Positions 24,333 through 33,235 of a DNA stretch of 64,000 nucleotides are shown piece by piece; the first letter of the stretch is position 1; the number at the start of each line of letters is the position of its first letter. The notes beneath the pieces were generated by a model, which ran no database searches, was not told the origin of the DNA, and saw nothing but the letters and a program-made list of their open reading frames with translations. This DNA comes from an uncultured Geobacteraceae bacterium (GTDB taxonomy: Bacteria > Desulfobacterota > Desulfuromonadia > Geobacterales > Pseudopelobacteraceae): positions 44,576-108,575 of the forward strand of contig CAIRBT010000144.1 of assembly GCA_903876875.1 (NCBI GenBank), given 5' to 3'. Made by a program: the position numbers and the translations under genes.

Positions 24333-25237
24333 AACAAACATCCCCCGTGAGCCCCACCCTGCTGGAGGGGATCAGGTATTTTACGCCGCCTGACGGATAT
24401 ATGCTGAGTGGCCGGGATGGCATGGTCGCCATCAGTTGGCAGAAAAAACCACCGATCCCGCTGCTGGCGGAGGACTTTGCCGCCGCCGAAGCGACCGAAG
24501 TCCCCGATTACGACATGGTGGGGCGGGGCATCTATCAGGCATTGCGCCTCAACCCCGAGTGTGTGGGGGCTGCCGAGTATGGTGCTGTGCTGAAGGAGGC
24601 CTATCCCCATATTGTCTCCGAGTTGGGGGGGCAGATCATTATGCTGGAAGCCAAAGAGGTCGATACCCCCTATATCGACCGGAAGATAAATTTTCTTAAA
24701 ATAATGACACTGCTTGATCCGGACAATGCCGGCCTTCCGCTGGAAATTGCCCGGGCCTTTGTGGATAAAGGTTCCCGCTTGTCAAGTCTCCATACGGCCG
24801 TTTCAAGTTGGTATGCCGCAGAGAAACATCTTAAAGCGTCCCTTGCCCTGAACCCGGATGACCGGAATGCCATCTATGAGTACGGCGAAGTGCTCTACGT
24901 GCTGGGGCGTTACGAGCAAGCTGCCGATATCTGGAGCGGCATCATCGGGGAGCTGGAACCGGCAGAACGGGCCCGGGTCGAGGCACGGATTGCCGGTATC
25001 CTGGCCGGCAAAACGCCGATGGTTCCCCCCCTCGATTATCTTACCGCACTGTCGGTGGCGGTTGAGCAGCACCACAATGGCTGTAGCGATGATGCTGCCG
25101 AGATTATTAAGGACGTACTAGCCGATGAGATTTTTTCCGCCCAATTCCCGATGAATGAAGTATACTACCTTCTTGGGACCTGCTACCGGGATGTCGGTTT
25201 AATAGCGGAGTCGGCAGAAGCATTCAAGAGGAGTTGA
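24329..25237 (+). CDS. TPR-containing unknown protein
   Basis: 302 aa. After an N-terminal segment of about 100 residues, helix-turn-helix repeats of TPR type are visible: WYAAEKHLKASLALNPDDRN, then AIYEYGEVLYVLGRYEQAAD, and near the end VYYLLGTCYRDVGLIAESAE. The start overlaps the upstream stop (ATGA). It probably acts as a scaffold in the same operon. No enzymatic motif was found. It ends one base before a small membrane protein gene. Confidence 0.75.
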   Translation: MKQTSPVSPTLLEGIRYFTPPDGYMLSGRDGMVAISWQKKPPIPLLAEDFAAAEATEVPDYDMVGRGIYQALRLNPECVGAAEYGAVLKEAYPHIVSELGGQIIMLEAKEVDTPYIDRKINFLKIMTLLDPDNAGLPLEIARAFVDKGSRLSSLHTAVSSWYAAEKHLKASLALNPDDRNAIYEYGEVLYVLGRYEQAADIWSGIIGELEPAERARVEARIAGILAGKTPMVPPLDYLTALSVAVEQHHNGCSDDAAEIIKDVLADEIFSAQFPMNEVYYLLGTCYRDVGLIAESAEAFKRS

Positions 25238-25238
25238 C

Positions 25239-25346
25239 ATGTTTGGATTCAGTGTGGCTGACTGGATTTTTTGTGCTTTTATTCTGCTGGTGATCTTTGT
25301 CTGTGTTGCTATCAGCGATATGAGAGCCGGCAAGAAATCATCGTAG
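25239..25346 (+). CDS. Small single-pass membrane protein (35 aa)
   Basis: MFGFSVADWIFCAFILLV is the N-terminal half, followed by a short hydrophobic rest and a basic tail MRAGKKSS. It is a one-helix membrane protein with the positive tail expected in the cytosol. AGAGGAG lies 6 bp before ATG 25239, and it begins one base after the TPR gene stop, so translation is likely. Function unknown. Confidence 0.6.
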   Translation: MFGFSVADWIFCAFILLVIFVCVAISDMRAGKKSS

Positions 25347-25359
25347 CGACGTACGTTAC

Positions 25360-25815
25360 GTGGAAGAAAGCGATGACAACAATGACTATGAACCCCGCCG
25401 ACCGCCGGGACTCACCCTGCTCGGCGGACTCTACCTATTCTTTTTTCTGATTACCATTTCTGGTTTCGGTCAACCCATACCGTTTTTTGGTGCCATTTAT
25501 CAGGGACGGGTAGCAGAAATGCTGGTCTACCTTGACAGTATCCTCTGTCTCTACATCTTTTTGGGGCTCATTAAACGCCAAAGGGCTACCTGGTATCTGC
25601 TTCTTGGTTATAACCTGTTCCAATTGTCCAATACCGGTGTCAACCTGATCGGCATTGCCCCAACGGAGCTGGAAAAAATTCTCGGCAGCAGGGTTGACCA
25701 CTCCCGGCTTGTTTCCAGCAACCTTACGGTAATGGTTGCCATTGTGTTACTGACGGTTTTTATTTTCCGGCAACGGAGTGCCTTTACCAACCGTTCGCTC
25801 TATCTGTTTAAGTAA
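25360..25815 (+). CDS. Four-helix membrane protein of unknown function
   Basis: 151 aa. An acidic N-terminus (MEESDDNNDYEPRRPPG) is followed by four hydrophobic segments, for example LTLLGGLYLFFFLITISGF and LTVMVAIVLLTVFIF. The only start in frame after the upstream stop is GTG 25360, and no good ribosome site precedes it, so translation may depend on the small gene 13 bp upstream. I do not recognise the family. Confidence 0.65.
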   Translation: MEESDDNNDYEPRRPPGLTLLGGLYLFFFLITISGFGQPIPFFGAIYQGRVAEMLVYLDSILCLYIFLGLIKRQRATWYLLLGYNLFQLSNTGVNLIGIAPTELEKILGSRVDHSRLVSSNLTVMVAIVLLTVFIFRQRSAFTNRSLYLFK

Positions 25816-25830
25816 GTTCCGAGTTCCTCA

Positions 25831-25853
25831 GGGGAAAAGGTTTTTATTTCCCC
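25831..25853 (+). terminator. Weak hairpin after the membrane protein gene
   Basis: GGGGAAA (25831-25837) pairs with TTTCCCC (25847-25853) around AGGTTTTTA. There is no T tract after it. It could end the deacetylase operon transcript weakly. Confidence 0.4.
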
Positions 25854-25884
25854 GCACCAGAGAATGTGTCATACTAAGAGGTAT

Positions 25885-26271
25885 ATGGGAAGAATACTGC
25901 TAATTGATGATGATGCTGCCTTTACCCGCTTTCTGGCCGGGTATATTGCTGAGAACTACCCGCTGTTGCAGGTTGAAATCTGTAATAATCCGGTGTCAGC
26001 TCTTCATTCCATTAAGACCGGAACCTTTGACCTGATGCTGGTTGATCTTGAGATGCCGGCCATGGACGGCCTCAAGCTGCTTCGCTTTGCCGTAGCTGCC
26101 GGAATGGATAAAAACCGCATTGTGCTGCTGTCTGGCAGGGATGCCGACTTCCTCCACAATGTCTGTCCCATGGGCACCTGCCTGGCGGTTCTTAACAAAT
26201 ATGAAGCCCGCCAAAAGAGCGTCCTCGATATGGTGTTCAGCTCACTCAACCAAAAGGCAGCCGTTGTCTGA
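25885..26271 (+). CDS. Single-domain response regulator
   Basis: 128 aa receiver domain. It starts MGRILLIDDDAAFTRFLAG (acidic pocket DDD), with phospho-acceptor Asp in LMLVDLEMPAMDGLKLL near residue 54 and Lys in VLNKYEARQ near 103. The start is ATG 25885 because AGAGG lies just upstream; a GTG at 25864 would add seven residues. No output domain. It is followed 38 bp later by an M48 protease; no kinase is adjacent. Confidence 0.85.
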   Translation: MGRILLIDDDAAFTRFLAGYIAENYPLLQVEICNNPVSALHSIKTGTFDLMLVDLEMPAMDGLKLLRFAVAAGMDKNRIVLLSGRDADFLHNVCPMGTCLAVLNKYEARQKSVLDMVFSSLNQKAAVV

Positions 26272-26309
26272 TCCTCCGCCTGCCGGTCTCCCCGTAAGGA
26301 AACTCCCCC

Positions 26310-27539
26310 ATGAAGCTTGCCCTGCTCTGCCTGTTTGCCGCCACCACTTTTTTCAGCTACTGGCTCCGCTCTATAAACCTGCAACACCTGAAGAACCACG
26401 GTGCAACGGTACCCGACGGTTTTTCCGGTGCCATTGACGAAGCCCAGCTGAAAAAAAGCTCTGCCTATACCGGTGACTCAAGTCGTTTGGGTCTCTGGGA
26501 TTCACTATTTGACAACGTGATACTGGTGGTTTTTCTCTTCGGTGGTGGACTTGCCCTCTACGACCACTTTATCGCAGGACTTGGCAAAGGTTTCATCCTG
26601 TCTGCCCTGCTGTTTTTTCTGTTGCTTTCCTGGGGCTCAACCATTCTGGGAATCCCCTTCGATCTGTATGGCACTTTCCGGATAGAAGCCCGCTATGGCT
26701 TCAACACCACCACGGTTCGGCTCTGGCTCAGTGACTTTCTGAAATCACAGGCTATCGGCACTGTCCTGCTGGTGGCACTGCTGGGGGTCGTATTCCGCCT
26801 GATTGAATGGAGTCCCCACAATTGGTGGCTTTGGGTCTGGGCGTTCATGGCACTCTTCGGCCTGTTCATGATGTTCATTTCCCCCTACCTGCTGGAGCCG
26901 CTGTTCAATCGCTTTGAGCCGGTCACTGAGGAGGGGCTGGAGGATGAAATTGGTGCTTTAATGGCAAAGGCCGGCTTGAAAGCGGGGCGGGTTATGCAGA
27001 TGGACGCCTCCCGGCGCAGTAAACATTCCAACGCCTATTTCACCGGTATCGGCAAGGTCAAGCGGATCGTACTGTTTGATACCCTGATATCGCAGATGAG
27101 TCATGAAGAGGTCTGCGCCATTCTGGCCCACGAGATAGGCCACTGGAAAAAGGGGCATATCTGGAAGCGGCTCGTCTGGACCCAGTTGATGGCTCTGGCT
27201 GGATCCTGGCTCACCTACACCACCCTCACCTGGCCCGGCCTCCCCGGAGTGCTCGAATTACCGGCGGATCTTTCCCTTCCGGCCCGGATGGTGGTCTTCA
27301 GCTTCATCGCCTCGTTACTGATGTTCCCGGTAGGTCCCCTTTCTGCCTGGTTCTCCCGCCGCCACGAGCGAGAAGCGGATCGCTACGCGGTTGACCTTGT
27401 TGGTAGCGGAAAGCCGCTGGCGTCAGCCCTCATTAAATTGTCCGCAGAAAACCTCTCAAATCTGCACCCCCACCCCTGGTACGCCGCCTGCTATTATTCC
27501 CACCCACCGGTGGTGGAGCGGGTACGGGAATTGGGGTGA
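26310..27539 (+). CDS. M48 (Ste24/CAAX-type) membrane metalloprotease
   Basis: 409 aa with seven or so membrane segments. The zinc-binding helix is ILAHEIGHWKKGHI (HExxH, near residue 274), and the third ligand Glu lies in RRHEREADRYAVDLVG near residue 352. The Ste24 landmark RRSKHSNAYFTGIGKVKRIV precedes the helix. In bacteria this family helps degrade or mature membrane proteins. It is preceded by a lone response regulator. Distinct from HtpX, which is shorter and has fewer membrane spans. Confidence 0.92.
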   Translation: MKLALLCLFAATTFFSYWLRSINLQHLKNHGATVPDGFSGAIDEAQLKKSSAYTGDSSRLGLWDSLFDNVILVVFLFGGGLALYDHFIAGLGKGFILSALLFFLLLSWGSTILGIPFDLYGTFRIEARYGFNTTTVRLWLSDFLKSQAIGTVLLVALLGVVFRLIEWSPHNWWLWVWAFMALFGLFMMFISPYLLEPLFNRFEPVTEEGLEDEIGALMAKAGLKAGRVMQMDASRRSKHSNAYFTGIGKVKRIVLFDTLISQMSHEEVCAILAHEIGHWKKGHIWKRLVWTQLMALAGSWLTYTTLTWPGLPGVLELPADLSLPARMVVFSFIASLLMFPVGPLSAWFSRRHEREADRYAVDLVGSGKPLASALIKLSAENLSNLHPHPWYAACYYSHPPVVERVRELG

Positions 27540-27636
27540 AGTGATCAATAATCAGAGCGCAACAAGTATGCATTTACCCACCAGTATCCGAAACACCCTC
27601 TCTCTCGCCCTGTAGTAATCGTATGGCACATTAACA

Positions 27637-27665
27637 TTGACAAACGTTCTATTATTTTATATTAA
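27637..27665 (+). promoter_or_regulatory. Probable sigma-70 promoter of the hemerythrin-GGDEF gene
   Basis: TTGACA at 27637-27642, 17-bp spacer, TATTAA at 27660-27665, in an AT-rich stretch about 95 bp before the start codon. A TATATT at the 15-bp spacing is an alternative -10. Confidence 0.4.
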
Positions 27666-27758
27666 TATTGTACGCATCTTCTTGCCACAGCTACATTCCC
27701 TTTTACCCGTTTAGTTCAGCGACGTCGTTAACCGGCAAGACACACAAAGGCAACTGAT

Positions 27759-29300
27759 ATGAAACATGCACCTTATGTTTTTGAACCACATAGAAAGGTT
27801 GCGCTAAAGGCAGTCACCCTGTCCTCGTCAGCAGAAAACATGAATGCCGATCGGTTGTTGCACGAGCTGGAGGTGCATCAGGTTGAACTTGAAATGCAGA
27901 ACGAGGAATTGCGCCAGAGTCATTCCGCAAAGTATGAATATGAGACTCACTTAAGAGACAGCGAACGATTCATGCACGGAGTAACCGACAATATACCTGG
28001 TATGGTTGCCTACTGGACCGCTGATTTGATATGTAAATTCGCCAATGCATCATATAAAGACTGGTTTGGTAAGACACCGGAACAGATGCATGGAATCCAT
28101 CTTCGTGAGCTTCTGGGTGATGAACTCTTTCGTAAAAATGAGCCTTTCATTGCTGCCGTACTGGGAGGAAACCGTCAAAAGTTTGAACGCACCTTGATAA
28201 AAACCGATGGCAGTATGAAATACACATTGGCAAATTACATTCCGGACATTGTAGAAAAACGGGTTAATGGTTTTTATGTGCTGGTGACAGATATTACCGA
28301 AGTTAAGCAGGCACAGCATGAGGTTGAACGCCTGAACAAGGTTTTAGGGGAAGTAAACTCAAACCTTGCTTCACTCAGCACCACTGATGGTTTGACCGGC
28401 ATAGCCAATCGCCGCCATTTTGATGATGTACTGATCAGAGAATATTCTCGACTTGCTCGTACAAAATCAGAATTATCACTCATACTGCTTGATATAGATC
28501 ACTTTAAGCCTTTCAATGACCATTATGGACATGTGAGTGGTGATACGTGTCTGCAACAGATTGCCGCTGTTATTGATAAAAGCGTTGCTCGCTCCGGTGA
28601 TCTTGCCGCCCGCTATGGCGGTGAAGAGTTCGTGTGTATCCTTCCCGATACAGGCCAGCAGGGGGCTCTGCTTATCGCGGAAAGGATTCGTCAAGGTATC
28701 ATTAATCAGGCAATTCCCCATGAATGGTCTGATATAGCGGCGTGCGTAACAGCCAGTTTGGGGGTTATTACCGTTATATGCCATAAAGAAAAAGCAGCCT
28801 CAGAAATTATAGTCCGGGCAGATGCTCTGCTGTATAAAGCCAAACACCTCGGGCGTAACCGTATAGAGTATAATGAGGTTCCACCTGAACAGCCGGACGT
28901 GGATTTTGTACAACTGGTCTGGCAGGAATCATTTCGGTTGGGTAATGAGTTGATTGATGACCAGCATAGGAATCTGTTTCTTAATTCAAATATGCTGTTA
29001 CATGCAATTATTGAGTCCCGCACAAAGGATGATACTTCAAAAATAATTTCTCAACTGCTTGGTGATATTACGAAACACTTTATTGATGAGGAACTTATTC
29101 TCGAATCAGTCGCATACCCTTTATTGAGACAACATACACTCGAACATGAAAAACTTAAAAAGCGAGCGTTTGATTTGGCCGAGGATTACAACTCAAAAGG
29201 AATTCACGTTGGAGACGTTTTTGAGTTTCTTGTTTACGAAGTTATCAAAAAACATATGCTGGAATGTGATCGTGAGTATTCAGCCTATATGGTTGGTTAA
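27759..29300 (+). CDS. PAS-GGDEF-bacteriohemerythrin diguanylate cyclase
   Basis: 513 aa soluble fusion. After an N-terminal coiled coil (LLHELEVHQVELEMQNEEL), a PAS domain covers about residues 65-185. The GGDEF domain has YGGEEFVCIL with an RSGD I-site five residues before it. A C-terminal hemerythrin domain of about 130 residues follows. All expected diiron ligands are visible: His in LIDDQHRNLF, His/Glu in HFIDEELIL, the HxxxH pair in LRQHTLEHEKL, and His/Asp in HMLECDREYS. Such fusions (Bhr-DGC type) alter c-di-GMP synthesis with oxygen or redox state of the diiron site. It stands as a single gene with its own promoter. Confidence 0.92.
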   Translation: MKHAPYVFEPHRKVALKAVTLSSSAENMNADRLLHELEVHQVELEMQNEELRQSHSAKYEYETHLRDSERFMHGVTDNIPGMVAYWTADLICKFANASYKDWFGKTPEQMHGIHLRELLGDELFRKNEPFIAAVLGGNRQKFERTLIKTDGSMKYTLANYIPDIVEKRVNGFYVLVTDITEVKQAQHEVERLNKVLGEVNSNLASLSTTDGLTGIANRRHFDDVLIREYSRLARTKSELSLILLDIDHFKPFNDHYGHVSGDTCLQQIAAVIDKSVARSGDLAARYGGEEFVCILPDTGQQGALLIAERIRQGIINQAIPHEWSDIAACVTASLGVITVICHKEKAASEIIVRADALLYKAKHLGRNRIEYNEVPPEQPDVDFVQLVWQESFRLGNELIDDQHRNLFLNSNMLLHAIIESRTKDDTSKIISQLLGDITKHFIDEELILESVAYPLLRQHTLEHEKLKKRAFDLAEDYNSKGIHVGDVFEFLVYEVIKKHMLECDREYSAYMVG

Positions 29301-29460
29301 AGCTCTTTAAAATATCACCCCGCTCCATCAGCAACTCCTTACCGGCCGGCCTGCTCTCCAGCCATGTTGCATCTTCCTCGCTGATTTCAGCCGAACTATC
29401 ACTTTGAGCCAGTAGTTCGCCCAGACTATAGGTGTCTGAGAAGAGAGCAAGAAAGATCAT
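29245..29460 (-). CDS. Possible small protein, convergent with the hemerythrin gene
   Basis: 71 aa starting MIFLALFSDTYSLGELL and continuing with an acidic, non-random-looking stretch (AEISEEDATWLESRPAGKEL). AAGG precedes the ATG by 4-5 bp. The last 18 codons overlap the 3' end of the GGDEF-hemerythrin gene in antisense and may not be conserved. No family is recognised. It fills the otherwise empty gap before htrA, on the opposite strand. Confidence 0.4.
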   Translation of the reverse strand: MIFLALFSDTYSLGELLAQSDSSAEISEEDATWLESRPAGKELLMERGDILKSFNQPYRLNTHDHIPAYVF

Positions 29461-29534
29461 GACCCTTGACACCGAAGACCACCGTGATTACAGTTTGTCG
29501 GTACCCAATTTACTCTTCTGTCAAGGTGGCATGT

Positions 29535-30968
29535 ATGATGAAATATTATTTCCGTTTTTCATATGCTGTTGTCTCCTGTTGCCTCACCGCCCTGCTGCTC
29601 GCCGGTTGCAGCGGCAAGAACGACACCCCTTCCTTTCTGGAATCCAACCGTAAAGGGGGAGAAGCCGAAGCACCGGTCAAGGAGGTACCGTCCGATATTC
29701 TGGCGACCCAGAAGGCATTTACCACTGTATCGAAGAAGGTAACTCCCTGCGTCGTGAACATCTCTACCGTGAGCCGAAAAAAAGTAATCCAGCCGTTATT
29801 TGAAGCCAACCCCTTTTTCGAAGACTTTTTTGGTGCTCCCCAGGTGCGTCGGGACAAGAGCCTTGGCTCCGGTTTTTTAATCAGCAAGGATGGGTATATC
29901 GTTACCAATAACCATGTGGTGCGGGATGCCGAAAGCATTCAGGTCAAGCTTTCCAACGACAAGGTCTATGAGGCCCGGATTGTGGGGGGGGATCAGAAAA
30001 CCGACATCGCCGTTATCAAGATACAGGCGACCGAACTTCCGGTTGCGGTGCTGGGTGATTCGGACCGCCTGGAGGTGGGGCAGTGGGCCATTGCCATCGG
30101 CAACCCCTTTGGCCTGGATCGTACCATGACCGTGGGGGTCATTTCTGCCACCGGTCGCTCCAACATGGGGATTGAAACCTTTGAGAACTTTATTCAGACC
30201 GATGCCTCCATTAACCCGGGGAACTCGGGCGGCCCCCTGCTTAACGTCTATGGCGAGGTGATTGGTATCAATACCGCCATTGTGGCCGCCGGTCAGGGGA
30301 TAGGCTTTGCCATTCCGGTCAACATGGCGAAGCCGATTTTCTCTCAGCTCATTAAGAGAGGAAGTGTGAGTCGAGGCTATCTGGGGGTCACGATTCAGCC
30401 GGTGACCGATGATCTGGCTCGCTCCTTCGGATTGGACAAGGCACAGGGTGCCCTGGTGAGCGAAGTGCTGAAAGGGAGTCCGGCCGACAAGGGGGGAGTC
30501 CGTCAGGGGGATATCATTACCACCTTGAATGGCACTGAGGTCAAGGACTCTTCCCAGCTTCAGCGGCTGGTTGCCGAGGCCGGCATAGGTACGGCGGCTA
30601 AAATCACTGTCTTCCGGGATGGTGCCTTTCGTACCCTTGCCATACCTTTGGCCAGTGCTGACACGGCACCAAAGCAGCGGCAGGGGGGGCGGGAGGAACG
30701 GCAGCAGGGTGATGCCGACCTGTTGGGGCTGACGGTGGACAGTACGGAGCAGGGGGACGGGGTAGTGGTTGTCGATCTTGACCGGAACGGCAGCGGTGCT
30801 GAAGCGGGAATCCGGCGCGGCGATGTCATCGTCTCCATCAACCGGAAGCGAACCGGCACTCCGGCTGAATATTCGCGGCAGCTTGGACAGGTATCCCGGG
30901 GAGGCAGTGTGACCATCCTTGCCCGGCGTGGCAATGCAAGCATCTACTTTGCATTGCGGCTCAAATAG
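29535..30968 (+). CDS. HtrA/Deg-family periplasmic serine protease (lipoprotein)
   Basis: 477 aa from ATG 29535 (AAGGTGG 5 bp upstream; the frame is open further upstream without a site). The signal peptide ends in a lipobox LLAGC with Cys25, so the protein is probably anchored to a membrane. The trypsin-like triad is His127 (VTNNHVV), Asp157 (KTDIAV) and Ser231 (PGNSGGP). Two PDZ domains follow, at about residues 270-360 (SRGYLGVTIQPV) and 390-475 (AGIRRGDVIVSINRK). It degrades or refolds damaged envelope proteins. rluD follows 33 bp later. Confidence 0.94.
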   Translation: MMKYYFRFSYAVVSCCLTALLLAGCSGKNDTPSFLESNRKGGEAEAPVKEVPSDILATQKAFTTVSKKVTPCVVNISTVSRKKVIQPLFEANPFFEDFFGAPQVRRDKSLGSGFLISKDGYIVTNNHVVRDAESIQVKLSNDKVYEARIVGGDQKTDIAVIKIQATELPVAVLGDSDRLEVGQWAIAIGNPFGLDRTMTVGVISATGRSNMGIETFENFIQTDASINPGNSGGPLLNVYGEVIGINTAIVAAGQGIGFAIPVNMAKPIFSQLIKRGSVSRGYLGVTIQPVTDDLARSFGLDKAQGALVSEVLKGSPADKGGVRQGDIITTLNGTEVKDSSQLQRLVAEAGIGTAAKITVFRDGAFRTLAIPLASADTAPKQRQGGREERQQGDADLLGLTVDSTEQGDGVVVVDLDRNGSGAEAGIRRGDVIVSINRKRTGTPAEYSRQLGQVSRGGSVTILARRGNASIYFALRLK

Positions 30969-31001
30969 TGCTATGGTGCCCCATTCTTCTTGAGGTAACC
31001 A

Positions 31002-31952
31002 ATGGAACAACATTCAATAGTTTTTTCCCCTGAAAACGAGCCGATGCGGCTTGACCTGTTTCTCAGTCAGACACTGGATAATGAATCACGGGTTGCCATA
31101 CAGCGGCTGATTGAAACCGGCTCCGTACTGGTTGATGGTAAACAGGTACGCCCTTCTCTCAAGCTGAAGGGGGGGGAGCGGATCGACGTGGCTATCCCGC
31201 CGCCGTTACCGGCGACCCCCCAGGCAGAGGCGATTCCCCTTGAAGTACTCTATGAAGATGGTGATCTGATTGTTATTAACAAGCCTGCCGGCATGGTGGT
31301 TCATCCCGGTGCCGGTAACGAAACCGGCACCCTGGTCAACGCACTGCTTGCCCATTGCAGTGATCTGGCGGGAATCGGCGGTGAGCTGCGCCCCGGCATT
31401 GTCCATCGGCTCGACAAGGGGACGTCGGGGGTGCTCGTGGCGGCCAAGCATGACCGGGCACACCAAATTCTGTCGGAACAGTTTAGCGTCCACTCGGTAA
31501 AACGGATCTATCAGGCATTGATTTACGGAGCCCCCGAGATCGATACCGGCAAGATAGAGGGGATCATCGGACGCCATCCGACCGAACGGCTGCGGCTGTC
31601 CGGCAAGGCAAAAAACGGCAAACATGCGGTGACCCGCTGGAAGGTGAAGGAACGTTTTGGGAGAATATCTCTGGTGGAGCTGCGGCTGGAGACTGGCCGT
31701 ACCCATCAGATTCGGGTTCATCTGACCGAAGCGGGCTTTCCGTTGCTGGGGGATCCGCTCTATCCGGACGGAGGCCGCTGCAATAATATCCCCGATACCC
31801 AGCTGCGAGCTATGATCAACCGACTGGGGCGTCAGGCACTCCACGCCCGCTGCCTCGGGTTTCTTCATCCAACCACCGGTGAATACAAAGAATTTACCAC
31901 CGAACCACCGGCCGATTTTCAGGAGTTACTTGACTATCTGCGGGGAAAATGA
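31002..31952 (+). CDS. rluD: RluA/RluD-family pseudouridine synthase
   Basis: 316 aa. An N-terminal S4 RNA-binding domain (residues 12-75, IQRLIETGSVLVDGKQVRPS) precedes the catalytic domain, with INKPAGMVVHPGAG and HRLDKGTSGVLVAAKHD, whose Asp attacks uridine. GRTHQIRVHL and HARCLGFLHPTTGE are typical of the RluD subgroup, which modifies helix 69 of 23S rRNA. Subgroup choice over RluC is inferred from the S4 domain and VHPGAG motif. It converges with a minus-strand gene 14 bp downstream. Confidence 0.9.
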   Translation: MEQHSIVFSPENEPMRLDLFLSQTLDNESRVAIQRLIETGSVLVDGKQVRPSLKLKGGERIDVAIPPPLPATPQAEAIPLEVLYEDGDLIVINKPAGMVVHPGAGNETGTLVNALLAHCSDLAGIGGELRPGIVHRLDKGTSGVLVAAKHDRAHQILSEQFSVHSVKRIYQALIYGAPEIDTGKIEGIIGRHPTERLRLSGKAKNGKHAVTRWKVKERFGRISLVELRLETGRTHQIRVHLTEAGFPLLGDPLYPDGGRCNNIPDTQLRAMINRLGRQALHARCLGFLHPTTGEYKEFTTEPPADFQELLDYLRGK

Positions 31953-31966
31953 GCTCACAGGGACGT

Positions 31967-33121
31967 TTAGCCGCCGATTCTCCGCTGACAGAGCAGGCGG
32001 GGTGCAGCAACTCCCTTTGACTGAATCAACAGTCGAAAGGTTCCCCCCATGCCGGCTTCGGGCATAATCAGTTTCTTGAGGGTCAGACGAAGCCGCAGTT
32101 TTTCTTCATCGCTCCGGTCGGAGCGCTCAATCTCTTCAATTTCTTCAATAAGCCCGGCGGAAAGCAGAAAACGGTACTGCTCACCGAACCAGTCGGTATG
32201 GAGCCCCTGTGCCTCTCCGCAGAGCATGAGTGTGGTAAAGTCCACATGTGATGTAATGTCCTGCAGACCGAGACGCAGGTAGGGGTTTTCTTCCACCTGA
32301 TGGCGGTAATAGCAGAGCAGGGTGCCCAATTTCCGGCGGGAGGTGTAGAGCTCTTCGGCCACATACCCATAGTCTACGGTGAGGATAAAACCCTGGTTGA
32401 GGGCTTTGGCTGCCGCTGTCAACCACCCTGCCGCGTTGAGATTAATCTCCGCCTGTTGAGCCGGATGGAGCCGCACCCCCACCCGCTGCATATACGCCTC
32501 AAGCTCCGGTGTTGATGGTTCTCCCATCTGATCAACCAGCTCCTCCCCCTGAAAACCGACGTAGATTTCCCGGAGTCCGTCCGATGTCATGACCACCCGA
32601 TGGACCGGCAGGGCGTCGATCAGCTCGTTGGAGTAGAGACAGCCGGAAAAGCTGAAGCTACCGGAGGCAAGCTCCTCCGGGGTGCGCCAGGTGACCCGCT
32701 CCAAATGTGCGGCCAGCAGTTCCCGCTGGGCCGCTGCAAGGGACGGCTCCTGTTCAATGAGAACCAGTGCCACCCCCCGGTACAGTTCCAGCTCCCGTTC
32801 CGCCAGATATTCCATGATGTCACATGCCAAACGGCCGTGACCGGCACCACATTCCACCAGGGTGAATGTGGCGGGGCATGCCATGGTGCGCCACATCTGA
32901 GCTATTTCACGGGCAAGAACCCGCCCGAAGGCGGCATGCACCGTAATACTCGTGTAAAAATCACCTTCAGCACCAACCTTACGTCCCGGTGAGGTATAGT
33001 AACCAAGCCCCGGTTCATAGAGGCAGGCGGCCATAAACTCGGCGAAGGTGAGGGGGCCCTTTTCGGCAATACGGGCAACGATGAGGTCGTGAAGTGCGGT
33101 TTTTTCGATTATGTCGGTCAT
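31967..33121 (-). CDS. MidA/NDUFAF7-type SAM-dependent methyltransferase (DUF185)
   Basis: 384 aa. Family marks are GPLTFAEFMAACLYEPGLGY and YTSPGRKVGAEGDFYTSI near the N-terminus, then the SAM-binding motif TLVECGAGHGRLACDIM near residue 94 and NELIDALPVHRVV. The eukaryotic relative NDUFAF7 methylates an arginine of complex I; in bacteria the target is not established. The start at ATG 33121 gives MTDIIEKTALHD; a GTG at 33166 would add 15 residues. A WYL regulator lies upstream on the same strand. Confidence 0.87.
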   Translation of the reverse strand: MTDIIEKTALHDLIVARIAEKGPLTFAEFMAACLYEPGLGYYTSPGRKVGAEGDFYTSITVHAAFGRVLAREIAQMWRTMACPATFTLVECGAGHGRLACDIMEYLAERELELYRGVALVLIEQEPSLAAAQRELLAAHLERVTWRTPEELASGSFSFSGCLYSNELIDALPVHRVVMTSDGLREIYVGFQGEELVDQMGEPSTPELEAYMQRVGVRLHPAQQAEINLNAAGWLTAAAKALNQGFILTVDYGYVAEELYTSRRKLGTLLCYYRHQVEENPYLRLGLQDITSHVDFTTLMLCGEAQGLHTDWFGEQYRFLLSAGLIEEIEEIERSDRSDEEKLRLRLTLKKLIMPEAGMGGTFRLLIQSKGVAAPRLLCQRRIGG

Positions 33122-33235
33122 GGTCGGTGCGATGTCCTTTTTTATAAGCTTCCCTTTGTATAGCACGTAAAGCGGATTCGTATCAACACGCAGTTAAACC
33201 GGGCAGGAGTCGATGGTGAGCGGGTGGTGGTCAGG

